From positions 1 through 9,499 of the forward strand of contig JAJRSX010000006.1 of NCBI GenBank assembly GCA_024278555.1: a stretch of DNA of 9,499 bases, read 5' to 3'. This document shows positions 1-6,232 of this stretch, in pieces. Position 1 is the first letter of the stretch; the number at the start of each line of letters is the position of its first letter. The stretch is from a bacterium. Its GTDB lineage: Bacteria; CG2-30-53-67; CG2-30-70-394. A program made the position numbers and the translations under genes. Below the pieces are notes generated by a model. The model was not told where the DNA came from, ran no database searches, and worked only from the letters and a program-made list of their open reading frames with translations.

Positions 1-1
1 C

Positions 2-1993
2 CCGATCGACATCCCCAACTGCGAGCGGTGCCACGCCCTCGCCGACGGCGCGTCGGTGAACTCCGCCCAGAACGGCAAACCGGGGATCGACACCATGGTC
101 GCCGACGAGCTCGACTTCTGGAACGCCTACTACGGTGTCGACGTGGCCGCCGGCGACTCGGACTGGTACTCGCGCCTGAAGGCGGCGGCGGTCTCCATGC
201 TCGCCATCCACGACCAGCAGCACGGCACCTCGTTCACCGCCAACTTCCCGGGCGTCACCCTCGACGCCAACGGCAACCTCTCCGACACCAGCGACATCCC
301 CCAGAACACCCGCCTCGGCCACCAGACGGTCGCCTGCCAGCGGTGCCACGCGGACAACGTAATCGCGGTGGTCAAGTCGGCCTACAGCGCCGCCACCGGC
401 GAGCTGATCCCGCCGCTCACCGAGGCGCTCCACAACAACCACAAGGACAACCCCTTCTCCGACTCCCTGAACCGCAACGGCGGCTGCCAGGGGTGCCACC
501 CGGCGCACCGCTCCGACGGTGACATGACCGGCTACCCGATCACCGAGCTGGGCCTCAACGCCCAGTCCGCGGGCGACAACCGCGACGCCGCCGGCGGCTG
601 CTTCGTCGGTCGCGACGTCCACTCGAACCGCAACAAAGACGCCGACGCCACCACCCCGAGCCACCTGAACGCGGTGGGCCGGTGGCTGCTGGACAACGTC
701 GCCAACGACACCGGCACCTGGAAGGGGATCTGGTGCACCAACTGCCACAGCCAGCTCGGCCAGGAGTTGTGGAAGGCGGACAGCCTCGGCGACCACGGCG
801 GCACGCCGTTCGCGCCGAACCCCAACGACACCCTGCGTGACGAGCCGACCCTGGCGGCGATCGCCGGCGGCCTGGGGATCTCCCTCCAGCAGGCCACCGA
901 CTGGCTCGACCCGAAGACCAACGCCGACACCGCGGCGATCTGGCAGGAAGATCCCGGCCTCTGTGACTACGTGGGCGGCCTCTTCGGCAACCCGGTGAGC
1001 CCCTTCCAGGACGGCAACGTCGCCACCATCGAGGTCGCCCTCCCGGGCCAGACGTGCTCCACCGCGACCAGCGCCCCCGGCCCCGACTGCGACGGTGACG
1101 GCAACCCCGACTTCCAGATCTGCGGCACCCTGGACGCCGACGGGGACTTCTCCGTCAACGCCCTGGACTTCTGCACCACCCCGGGCTGTGTCGCCACCGC
1201 CCAGGCCACCCTGGCCAACTCCAGCGCGGTGCCGGTGCCCATGTCCGCGGCCACCGACGGCCGGGACCACTGGCTCTCCCCGGGTGAGCCCCACTGCGCC
1301 GACTGCCACAGTGCACCCTACGTGGAGAACAGCGGTGATCCGGGTCGCAACCCCTACCCGCCCTTCAACTACCCCGGCAAGTACGGCCTGTTCCGCTACA
1401 GCCGCGGCCACCAGGACATCACCTGCCAGGGGTGCCACGAGTCGATCCACGGCCTCTACCCGACCACCCAGATCGACACCACCTCCTACAACCAGGCGGC
1501 GAGCATGAACCCCGACGGCTCGCACGGGCCGCTCAAGTGCGCTGCCTGCCACCAGGCCAACGGCAACGGCGTCACCGCGTGGTCCGACAAGCTCACTTAC
1601 AACGGCACCAAGATCGCCGGCGACTTCGACACCGCGGTCTCCTGGATGCACACCTTCGACGACGCGGCCGATCCCACCGTCGCGGTGTGTCGCAACTGCC
1701 ACGGTGACGAGACCTCCAAGGTCTCGCAGACGAAAAAGGAGTGGCTCAAGCACACCATGAAGGGCCGGGTGTCGCGCTCCACCATGGACAAGGTGGAGAT
1801 GGGGATCATGGGCCACGTCTCCGGCGCCACCAACCCGCTCAACACCGTCTGCCTCGGTTGCCACGACGACAAGTCGTCGGATGTCCGCTGCTCCAAGGGT
1901 GAATGGCTCGACCACCTGAGCGAGGGGCGCGTCTCCGAGTCGGTGTGGGAGGCGGTCTCCACCATGCAGACCGGTGGAACCTGCGGCTACTAG
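2..1993 (+). CDS. Multiheme c-type cytochrome, 3' part (5' end outside window)
   Basis: An electron-transfer protein probably exported to the periplasm or cell surface, where c-type haems are attached. The frame is open to the left edge, and a CERCH haem site at 20-34 precedes the first possible internal start (GTG at 56), so the true start lies outside. Nine CXXCH sites are visible, starting at 20, 335, 485, 734, 1295, 1424, 1538, 1688 and 1850. Between the fourth and fifth is an Asp-rich stretch (about 1085-1174) with DCDGDGNPD and LDADGDFSVNALD, resembling EF-hand or thrombospondin type 3 calcium loops. The last two haem sites each start a related C-terminal unit (1688-1849 and 1850-1990) sharing K-x-EWL-x-H and GRVS-x-S. 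The second unit has two extra Cys outside CXXCH (VRCSKG and the terminal GGTCGY). I cannot name the family or its partner. Haem count and location are inferred from motifs, and the signal peptide is not visible. Confidence 0.93.
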   Translation, partial: PIDIPNCERCHALADGASVNSAQNGKPGIDTMVADELDFWNAYYGVDVAAGDSDWYSRLKAAAVSMLAIHDQQHGTSFTANFPGVTLDANGNLSDTSDIPQNTRLGHQTVACQRCHADNVIAVVKSAYSAATGELIPPLTEALHNNHKDNPFSDSLNRNGGCQGCHPAHRSDGDMTGYPITELGLNAQSAGDNRDAAGGCFVGRDVHSNRNKDADATTPSHLNAVGRWLLDNVANDTGTWKGIWCTNCHSQLGQELWKADSLGDHGGTPFAPNPNDTLRDEPTLAAIAGGLGISLQQATDWLDPKTNADTAAIWQEDPGLCDYVGGLFGNPVSPFQDGNVATIEVALPGQTCSTATSAPGPDCDGDGNPDFQICGTLDADGDFSVNALDFCTTPGCVATAQATLANSSAVPVPMSAATDGRDHWLSPGEPHCADCHSAPYVENSGDPGRNPYPPFNYPGKYGLFRYSRGHQDITCQGCHESIHGLYPTTQIDTTSYNQAASMNPDGSHGPLKCAACHQANGNGVTAWSDKLTYNGTKIAGDFDTAVSWMHTFDDAADPTVAVCRNCHGDETSKVSQTKKEWLKHTMKGRVSRSTMDKVEMGIMGHVSGATNPLNTVCLGCHDDKSSDVRCSKGEWLDHLSEGRVSESVWEAVSTMQTGGTCGY

Positions 1994-2058
1994 GCCAAAC
2001 CGACACCGGGGAGCGAGGGGTCCCACCCCCCTCCCTCCCCCGGCCATGAAGTCCCCGA

Positions 2059-2089
2059 GGGGGGCACCGGATGGTGCCCCCCTTTTTTT
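2059..2089 (+). terminator. Rho-independent terminator after the cytochrome gene
   Basis: A perfect 10-bp stem, GGGGGGCACC with GGTGCCCCCC, encloses a GGAT loop and is followed directly by seven T. It starts 65 nt after the cytochrome stop codon. It should separate cytochrome transcription from the downstream operon, which has its own promoter. Confidence 0.93.
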
Positions 2090-2129
2090 GTCGCTGCCGC
2101 CCCGGTGCACGCCATTTGCGTCGACCCAA

Positions 2130-2141
2130 TCGGTGGACCGA
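2130..2141. promoter_or_regulatory. Palindrome upstream of sigma-54 promoter (possible activator site)
   Basis: TCGGTGGACCGA is a dyad with perfect 5-bp arms, centred about 137 bp before the predicted start of transcription. That distance suits an upstream activating sequence for a sigma-54 activator. The rest of the 1994-2315 gap holds the terminator, this dyad, an AT-richer patch with the palindrome TTGATCAA (2201-2208) and the promoter. I see no gene in it. The dyad is short, so assignment as a binding site is weak. Confidence 0.25.
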
Positions 2142-2245
2142 AGCGCAACGACCGCCCCCCAACCGCCGCCGGCCCCGACGAGACAATCGCGCCAACCCCC
2201 TTGATCAATTGGGCTTTGCGACTACGCTTTCGGCCGCCGGTTGGA

Positions 2246-2262
2246 TTGGCACGGTCGTTGCT
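2246..2262 (+). promoter_or_regulatory. Sigma-54 (RpoN) promoter for the EGKCG-peptide operon
   Basis: TTGGCACG-GTCG-TTGCT matches the RpoN consensus YTGGCACG-N4-TTGCW at every defined position. The GG (2248-2249) and GC (2260-2261) have the required 10-nt spacing. The predicted transcription start is about 2273, giving a leader of roughly 43 nt to the ATG at 2316. A sigma-54 promoter needs an ATP-driven activator. The C-terminal part of one such protein is encoded at 8978-9499, though whether it acts here is unknown. Confidence 0.85.
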
Positions 2263-2315
2263 ACAGCTCAGACAGCAACGGCCTTTCCTATTTACACTGA
2301 GCAAGGAGATCCACC

Positions 2316-2843
2316 ATGGCACGTCCGTCCCAGCACCCCGTTATGAATTGGAAGCAGGCAACCTCGGCGTCGTGGCGCCTCCTCCTGGGTGCGACCGTCG
2401 CCGCCGCCTTCGCGGTGGTCCCCGCCGCCCACGCGGGCAGCAACCCCTTTGAAGTAAGCGGCGACCACGCCCCCCTGCTCCTCGCCGACGGCGGCAAGTG
2501 CGGCGAGGGCAAATGTGGCGACGCCATGAAGGAGAAGAAGGAGGCCAAGTGCGGCGCCGAGATGAAGGAAGGCAAAGAGGGCAAGTGTGGTGAGGGCAAG
2601 TGCGGTGACGCCATGAAGGAGAAGAAGGAAGGTAAGTGCGGCGCCGACATGAAGGCCCATAAAGAGGGCAAGTGCGGCGAGGGCAAGTGCGGTGACGCCA
2701 TGAAGGAGCACAAAGAGGGCAAGTGCGGTGAAGGCAAGTGCGGCGACGCAGTGAAAGAGCACAAGGAAGGTAAGTGCGGCGACGCCATGAAGAAGGAGGA
2801 GAAGTCCGCCAAGTGCGGCGAAGGCAAGTGCGGCGGCAAGTAG
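2316..2843 (+). CDS. hvfA: HvfA-like exported Cys-rich EGKCG-repeat peptide (RiPP metallophore precursor family)
   Basis: A 175-aa low-complexity protein. The ATG at 2316 follows AAGGAG (2303-2308) at 7-nt spacing. The N-terminus is a long signal peptide with hydrophobic core about residues 22-37 and a likely cleavage after AHA at residue 40. A short linker follows, and from residue 61 the protein is built of Lys-Cys-Gly repeats: 13 Cys, all in KCG, ten of them in EGKCG. It has no other Cys. In the known family (HvfA of Haemophilus, bufferin BufA2 type), MNIO/DUF692 enzymes convert EGKCG cysteines to thiooxazole-type groups that bind copper. This one is unusually long and motif-rich. It is the first gene behind the sigma-54 promoter and is followed by doxX. 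No MNIO gene is in the window, so modification is unproven; it could be an unmodified thiol-rich metal buffer. Family assignment is strong, metal and modification are inferred. Confidence 0.85.
   Translation: MARPSQHPVMNWKQATSASWRLLLGATVAAAFAVVPAAHAGSNPFEVSGDHAPLLLADGGKCGEGKCGDAMKEKKEAKCGAEMKEGKEGKCGEGKCGDAMKEKKEGKCGADMKAHKEGKCGEGKCGDAMKEHKEGKCGEGKCGDAVKEHKEGKCGDAMKKEEKSAKCGEGKCGGK
2496..2840 (+). repeat. Coding tandem repeats of the EGKCG peptide
   Basis: The repeat tract has two unit sizes in order. Two 29-residue units (2496-2582 and 2583-2669, 87 nt each) are followed by two 17-residue units (2670-2720 and 2721-2771, 51 nt each), a 13-residue remnant (2772-2810) and a terminal KCGEGKCGGK. 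The 17-residue unit equals the 29-residue unit without its middle 12-residue KCGA-x-MK segment. Cys spacing therefore alternates 5 and 12, with one 13. Synonymous differences between units (GGC/GGT, AAG/AAA, GAA/GAG) show they are not recent identical copies. Confidence 0.9.
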
Positions 2844-2878
2844 CCCGTCCCGACAGGTCGTAACCCGTAACGGCTGGC

Positions 2879-2905
2879 AGGGGCGGGGGAGCCCCCCCCG
2901 CCCCT
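2879..2905 (+). promoter_or_regulatory. Strong intercistronic GC hairpin between peptide gene and doxX
   Basis: An 11-bp perfect stem (AGGGGCGGGGG with CCCCCGCCCCT) closes a 5-nt loop. It lies 35 nt after the peptide stop and 54 nt before doxX. No T-run follows, so it is unlikely to be an efficient intrinsic terminator. It more likely stabilises the 3' end of the peptide mRNA or attenuates read-through, so that the peptide is made in excess over the enzymes. That role is inference. Confidence 0.6.
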
Positions 2906-2959
2906 CGCCGGCGACGCGGCCGACGACGCACCGTCCCTCAACACAAGGGAGCCCCCCGG

Positions 2960-3574
2960 ATGAACCCCCTCATCACCCTCGCCGACCGCCTCCTCCGGGC
3001 GGTGCGCCGCCTCGACTTCATCACCCCCCTGGCCCTGCGCCTCTACCTGGCGCCGATCTTCCTCGACTCCGGGTGGCGCAAATTCACCGACATCGAGTCC
3101 ACCGCCGCCTGGTTCGGCAACCCCGACTGGGGGCTCGGCCTCCCCTTCCCCCACCTCCAGGCGTGGATGGCGACCTCCACCGAGCTCATCGGCGGCGTCT
3201 GCCTGCTCCTCGGCCTGGCGGTCCCGTGGCTCGCCATCCCCCTGATCGTCGTCCTCCTGGTGGCCATCGCCACCGTCCACGGCGCGCACGGCTGGCTCGC
3301 CCTCGTCGGCCCGACCAACGGCACCAGCGGGCTGTTTGCCAACGACGCCACCCGCGAGGCGGTGACCCACCTGGAGCGGGCCAAGGAGATACTCCAGGCC
3401 CACGGCAACTACGACTGGCTCACCCAGACCGGCTCCTTCGTGGTCCTCAACAACGGCATAGAGCTGGTGGTCGCCTACATCATCATGCTCACCGCCCTCT
3501 TCTTCTGGGGCGGCGGCCGCTACCTCTCCGCCGACTACTGGATCCGCCACTGGTGGGAGACGAAACAGCGGTGA
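2960..3574 (+). CDS. doxX: DoxX-family membrane protein, HvfX-like type linked to EGKCG peptides
   Basis: A 204-aa integral membrane protein. The start at 2960 follows AAGGGAG (2945-2951) at 8-nt spacing. The DoxX signature is clear: LALRLYLAPIFLDSGWRKF in the first membrane segment (about 22-41), TELIGGVCLLLGLAVPWLAI (about 74-93), and a following helix ending near VHGAHGW (106-112). A soluble insert (about 113-160) ends in NYDWLTQTGSFVVLNNGIE, and the last helix is about 168-184. This long insert resembles DoxX proteins found in EGKCG-peptide (Hvf/bufferin) clusters, where DoxX accompanies the MNIO enzyme. Its biochemical role there is unsettled, with export, redox or copper delivery considered. 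The stop codon overlaps the likely GTG start of the next gene (GTGA), indicating translational coupling. Family call is firm, function is inferred. Confidence 0.88.
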   Translation: MNPLITLADRLLRAVRRLDFITPLALRLYLAPIFLDSGWRKFTDIESTAAWFGNPDWGLGLPFPHLQAWMATSTELIGGVCLLLGLAVPWLAIPLIVVLLVAIATVHGAHGWLALVGPTNGTSGLFANDATREAVTHLERAKEILQAHGNYDWLTQTGSFVVLNNGIELVVAYIIMLTALFFWGGGRYLSADYWIRHWWETKQR

Positions 3575-4251
3575 GCACCCAGGGGGGCAGCGGCCGACCC
3601 CCGGCAGCCGGGCAGACCGGCCCCCCGGGTGGTCCCCGCGAAAGGACAGAGGCTCCCAGCCTCCTCGAAGGGTGGTTGACCACCCCGATCGCCCGCCGCG
3701 CCCTCCTCGCCCGCGGAGCGGCGCTGGCCGCCACGGTGGCGGCGGGCGGAGCCCTCGCCTGCCTCCGGCGGCCGTCGCCGGCGCAGGTGGCGCGTGCCGC
3801 GACCGGCCTCGACCAGCCGCCGTGGCCGGCGATCGCCGCCATCCACGACCACCTCTTCCCCGACGACGACAACGGCCCCTCGGCCCGCGACATCGACGCC
3901 ACCGCCTACCTGCGCGCCCTCCTCGACGACCCGGACTTCGACGCCGAGGAGGCGCGCTTCATCCGCAAGGGGGCCGGCTGGCTCGATGACCTGGCCATGA
4001 AGCGCGGCGGCAGCCCCTTTGCGAAGCTCGACACCGCGACCCGTGAGCGGGTGGTCACCGAGGTCGCCGCCTCCGGCCCGGGGGAGCGGTGGCTCTCGAC
4101 GCTGATCACCTACCTCTTCGAGGCGCTGCTTTCCGACCCCATCTACGGCGGCAACCCCGACGGCATCGGCTGGCAATGGCTCCACCACCAACCCGGCTTC
4201 CCGCGCCCGGAGGCGGGGCAGACCTACCGGGAGCTACAGGCCCACATATGA
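3571..4251 (+). CDS. Gluconate 2-dehydrogenase subunit 3-family protein with Tat-like signal
   Basis: A 226-aa protein if started at GTG 3571, which overlaps the doxX stop as GTGA. Members of this family are the small subunit of periplasmic FAD dehydrogenases (gluconate, sorbitol, glucose), and the small subunit commonly carries the Tat signal that exports the cofactor-loaded GMC partner. Here ARRALLARGAALAATVAAGG (41-60) looks like a twin-arginine signal. The family C-terminal signature appears as DPIYGGNPDGIGWQWL (189-204) followed by HHQPGFPRP. Residues 1-35 are Gly/Pro-rich and odd for a Tat leader. A TTG at 3676 would give a conventional short leader (191 aa), so the start is uncertain. 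The stop overlaps an ATG (ATGA, 4248-4251), as if coupled to a following frame. The GMC partner is the next real gene. The substrate cannot be read from the sequence. Confidence 0.85.
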   Translation: MSTQGGSGRPPAAGQTGPPGGPRERTEAPSLLEGWLTTPIARRALLARGAALAATVAAGGALACLRRPSPAQVARAATGLDQPPWPAIAAIHDHLFPDDDNGPSARDIDATAYLRALLDDPDFDAEEARFIRKGAGWLDDLAMKRGGSPFAKLDTATRERVVTEVAASGPGERWLSTLITYLFEALLSDPIYGGNPDGIGWQWLHHQPGFPRPEAGQTYRELQAHI

Positions 4252-4484
4252 ACCCGCCACCGAAAAACTGGAGATGCCACATGAGCGGGTTCGGGTTCAC
4301 CGCAAAGACGCAGAGAGCGCAGAGATATCGGAAGGGAGTACCAGGTCGGCTCGCCACTCCCCACGGTGTGCTGGGAGGAGCCCGTTTCCCCGGCCTCTCC
4401 GTGGTAACACCCCTCTGCGTCTCTGCGGTGAAAACGTCCCACCTTGATTCCCCAAGAGCCAGCGGGAACCCCAGCCACCCATGA
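4248..4484 (+). other. Short coupled reading frame running through the repeat element
   Basis: An ATG overlapping the previous stop (ATGA, 4248-4251) opens a 78-codon frame that passes through the inverted-repeat element and ends in the TGA overlapping the GMC start (ATGA, 4481-4484). A second in-frame ATG at 4281 has GGAG (4270-4273) at 7-nt spacing. Its product (TAKTQRAQRYRK and so on) is the translation typical of a dispersed intergenic repeat, so I do not think it is a functional protein. It may matter as a ribosome path that couples translation of the two enzyme subunits. Confidence 0.3.
4296..4432. repeat. MITE-like inverted-repeat element between subunit 3 and GMC genes
   Basis: Terminal arms TTCACCGCAAAGACGCAGAG (4296-4315) and its complement CTCTGCGTCTCTGCGGTGAA (4413-4432) agree at 19 of 20 positions, enclosing about 97 bp with no transposase. 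Short inner complementarity occurs (CCACGG near 4360 and CCGTGG near 4399). The arm sequence resembles dispersed intergenic repeats seen in many environmental bacterial genomes. The flanks share GCCAC-ATGAGC (4276-4286) and GCCACCC-ATGAGC (4474-4486), which may be an imperfect duplication made on insertion at the GMC start. Confidence 0.75.
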
Positions 4485-6217
4485 GCCACGACTTCGACAT
4501 CTGCATCGTCGGTTCCGGCGCCGGGGCCGGGCCGGTGGCGCTGACTTGCGCCGAGGCGGGCTACTCGGTCCTGGTCCTGGAGAAGGGGCCGTGGTTCACC
4601 GAGAACGACTTCACCAAGGACGAGCTCGCCTGCTGCCGGCGCTCCGTCTACACCCCGAAACTCGCCGACGAGCAGCATGTGATCGAAGAGCGTGGCCGCA
4701 ACGGCTGGGAGGCGACCCCCACCTTCGAGTCCGGGTGGGACTTTTGGAACGGCAACTGCGTGGGCGGCTCGTCGAACTTCATGAGCGGCTTCTTCTACCG
4801 CCTCAAGCCGGTAGATTTTCGCCTGCGCTCCACCTTCGGCCCCGTCGCCGGCGCCGAGGTGGTCGACTGGCCGATCGACTACGAGGAGCTGGAGCCCTAT
4901 TACGAGCAGGTGGAGCGGGTGGTGGGGATCTCCGGCCACATCGTTCCCCACCCCTTTCTCGAACCGCGCTCCACCCCCGACCTCCCCTACCCCCCCACCG
5001 CCGAGCACCCGGTCGCCGCCCTGTTTGACGCCGCCGCCACCCGCCTCGGTCTCCACCCCCTGCCGACCCCGCGGGCGGTCCTGCCGCACGCCGCGCTCGG
5101 CCGCTACGGCTGCGCCTACTCCGGCTACTGCGGCTCCTACGGCTGCGCCACCGGCGCCAAGGGGTCGGCGCGCGCCGCGCTCCTGGACAAGGCGGTGGCC
5201 ACCGGCCGCTGCGAGATCCGCCCCCACGCCAAGGTCACCCACCTGACCAGCGACGCCACCGGCCGCATCGAAGCCGTGGCCTACGTGGATCGCGCGGGCG
5301 CCCGCCACCAGGTCGACGCCCGCCTCTACGTGGTCGCCTGCCAGGCAATCGAGACCAGCCGCCTGCTGCTCCTCTCCACCGGCCCGCGCCACCCGAACGG
5401 CCTCGCCAACCGCTCCGGCCAGGTGGGCAGGAACCTGCTCTTTTCCGCCGGCGGCTCCGGCGGCGGCGACCTCGTCTACAAAGAGATGTCCGCGGCGGCG
5501 GCGGACGACCTCAAGGAGGTCGGCCCGTTCGTCAACCGCGGCCTCCAGGACTGGTACGAGGTCAACGCCCCGGAGCTCGGCGGCCGGGTCAAGGGCGGCA
5601 CCATCGACTTCCTCTTCCAGCACCCCAACCCGATCGTCCGCGCCAACCGCCTCAAGTGGGCGGACAACGGCAACCTCCTGTGGGGCTCCGCCCTGAAGCG
5701 CAAGCTCAAGTCCGCCTTCACCGAATCGCGCCGCTTCCGCTTCGAGGTCTTCTGCGACTGGATGCCCAACCCCAACTGTCGCGTCACCCTCGACCCCCAG
5801 GTCCGCGACCGGTGGGGGAGCCCGGTGGCCAGAGTCCGGGTTGGCCACCACCCCCACGACGTGCGCATCGGCAAGCTCCTGGCGGCGAAGGCGGAGGCGG
5901 TGCTGCGCGCCATGGGGGCCAAGCAGGTCGACTCCTCCACCACCGGCGACCCGCCCACCAACCTGCAGGCGGGCGGCTGCCGCTTCGGCGACGACCCGGC
6001 CACCTCGGTCCTCGACCGCGACTGCCGCGCCCACGACGTCGACAACCTCTACGTCACCGACGGCTCCTTCATGCCCACCGGCGGCTCAGTCCCCTACACC
6101 TGGACCATCTACGCCAACGCCTTCCGCGTCGCCGACCGCATCGTAACGCGGCTCGGCGGACGGCGACCAGAGGAGACAACCACGAAGGCCACGAAGAGCA
6201 CGAAGGGGGTCGCCTGA
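4481..6217 (+). CDS. GMC-family FAD oxidoreductase, gluconate dehydrogenase flavoprotein type
   Basis: A 578-aa flavoprotein, probably the large subunit paired with the subunit 3 protein upstream and co-exported by its Tat signal, since it has no leader of its own. FAD-binding features: VGSGAGAGPVA (10-20), LVLEKG (31-36) with Glu34 for the ribose, and GNCVGGSSNFMSG (91-103). A Cys-rich loop, CAYSGYCGSYGC (211-222), fits the region where related dehydrogenases hold an Fe-S cluster, but has three Cys (211, 217, 222) with Ser214 where I expect a fourth. The GMC C-terminal domain ends in NLYVTDGSFMPTGGSVPYTW (522-541). The usual catalytic His and Asn appear replaced by Leu495 and Pro538. Ribosome binding is weak (GGGA 13 nt before the ATG at 4481), because a repeat element lies just upstream. 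The substrate is unknown. The C-terminal TTKATKSTK is encoded by a short repeat. Confidence 0.88.
   Translation: MSHDFDICIVGSGAGAGPVALTCAEAGYSVLVLEKGPWFTENDFTKDELACCRRSVYTPKLADEQHVIEERGRNGWEATPTFESGWDFWNGNCVGGSSNFMSGFFYRLKPVDFRLRSTFGPVAGAEVVDWPIDYEELEPYYEQVERVVGISGHIVPHPFLEPRSTPDLPYPPTAEHPVAALFDAAATRLGLHPLPTPRAVLPHAALGRYGCAYSGYCGSYGCATGAKGSARAALLDKAVATGRCEIRPHAKVTHLTSDATGRIEAVAYVDRAGARHQVDARLYVVACQAIETSRLLLLSTGPRHPNGLANRSGQVGRNLLFSAGGSGGGDLVYKEMSAAAADDLKEVGPFVNRGLQDWYEVNAPELGGRVKGGTIDFLFQHPNPIVRANRLKWADNGNLLWGSALKRKLKSAFTESRRFRFEVFCDWMPNPNCRVTLDPQVRDRWGSPVARVRVGHHPHDVRIGKLLAAKAEAVLRAMGAKQVDSSTTGDPPTNLQAGGCRFGDDPATSVLDRDCRAHDVDNLYVTDGSFMPTGGSVPYTWTIYANAFRVADRIVTRLGGRRPEETTTKATKSTKGVA
6180..6206 (+). 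repeat. Three 9-bp tandem units at the 3' end of the GMC gene
   Basis: CCACGAAGG, CCACGAAGA and GCACGAAGG stand head to tail and encode the Thr/Lys-rich tail of the GMC protein. This resembles a dispersed CACGAAG repeat common beside genes in environmental proteobacteria. It probably extended the reading frame past the ancestral C-terminus. Confidence 0.6.
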
Positions 6218-6232
6218 GGGGTGATGTCTCGC

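Noticed and set aside
56-1993. GTG at 56 as the true start of the cytochrome gene
   Set aside because: An in-frame CERCH haem site lies upstream at 20-34 and the frame stays open to the window edge, with no signal peptide after position 56.
2201-2217. FNR or IHF site at TTGATCAA before the peptide promoter
   Set aside because: FNR needs four bases between the half-sites, and the IHF consensus fails in its 3' part; only the AT-rich palindrome remains.
2496-2840. Possible CRISPR-like array
   Set aside because: The repeats are in-frame coding units of 87 and 51 nt encoding KCG motifs, with no unique spacers and no cas genes.
2288-3550. Long minus-strand open frame antisense to the peptide and doxX genes
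   Set aside because: It mirrors the repeats and GC-rich codons of the plus-strand genes, has no recognisable domain, and crosses the promoter and ribosome site of the peptide gene.
4281-4484. Small protein-coding gene in the repeat element
   Set aside because: Its translation follows the inverted-repeat sequence itself, as in other spurious frames across such repeats; kept only as a possible coupling frame.
4106-6034. Very long minus-strand open frame antisense to the GMC gene
   Set aside because: Ala/Gly/Val-rich translation without domains, a common artefact opposite GC-rich genes; the plus-strand GMC frame has clear FAD and C-terminal signatures.
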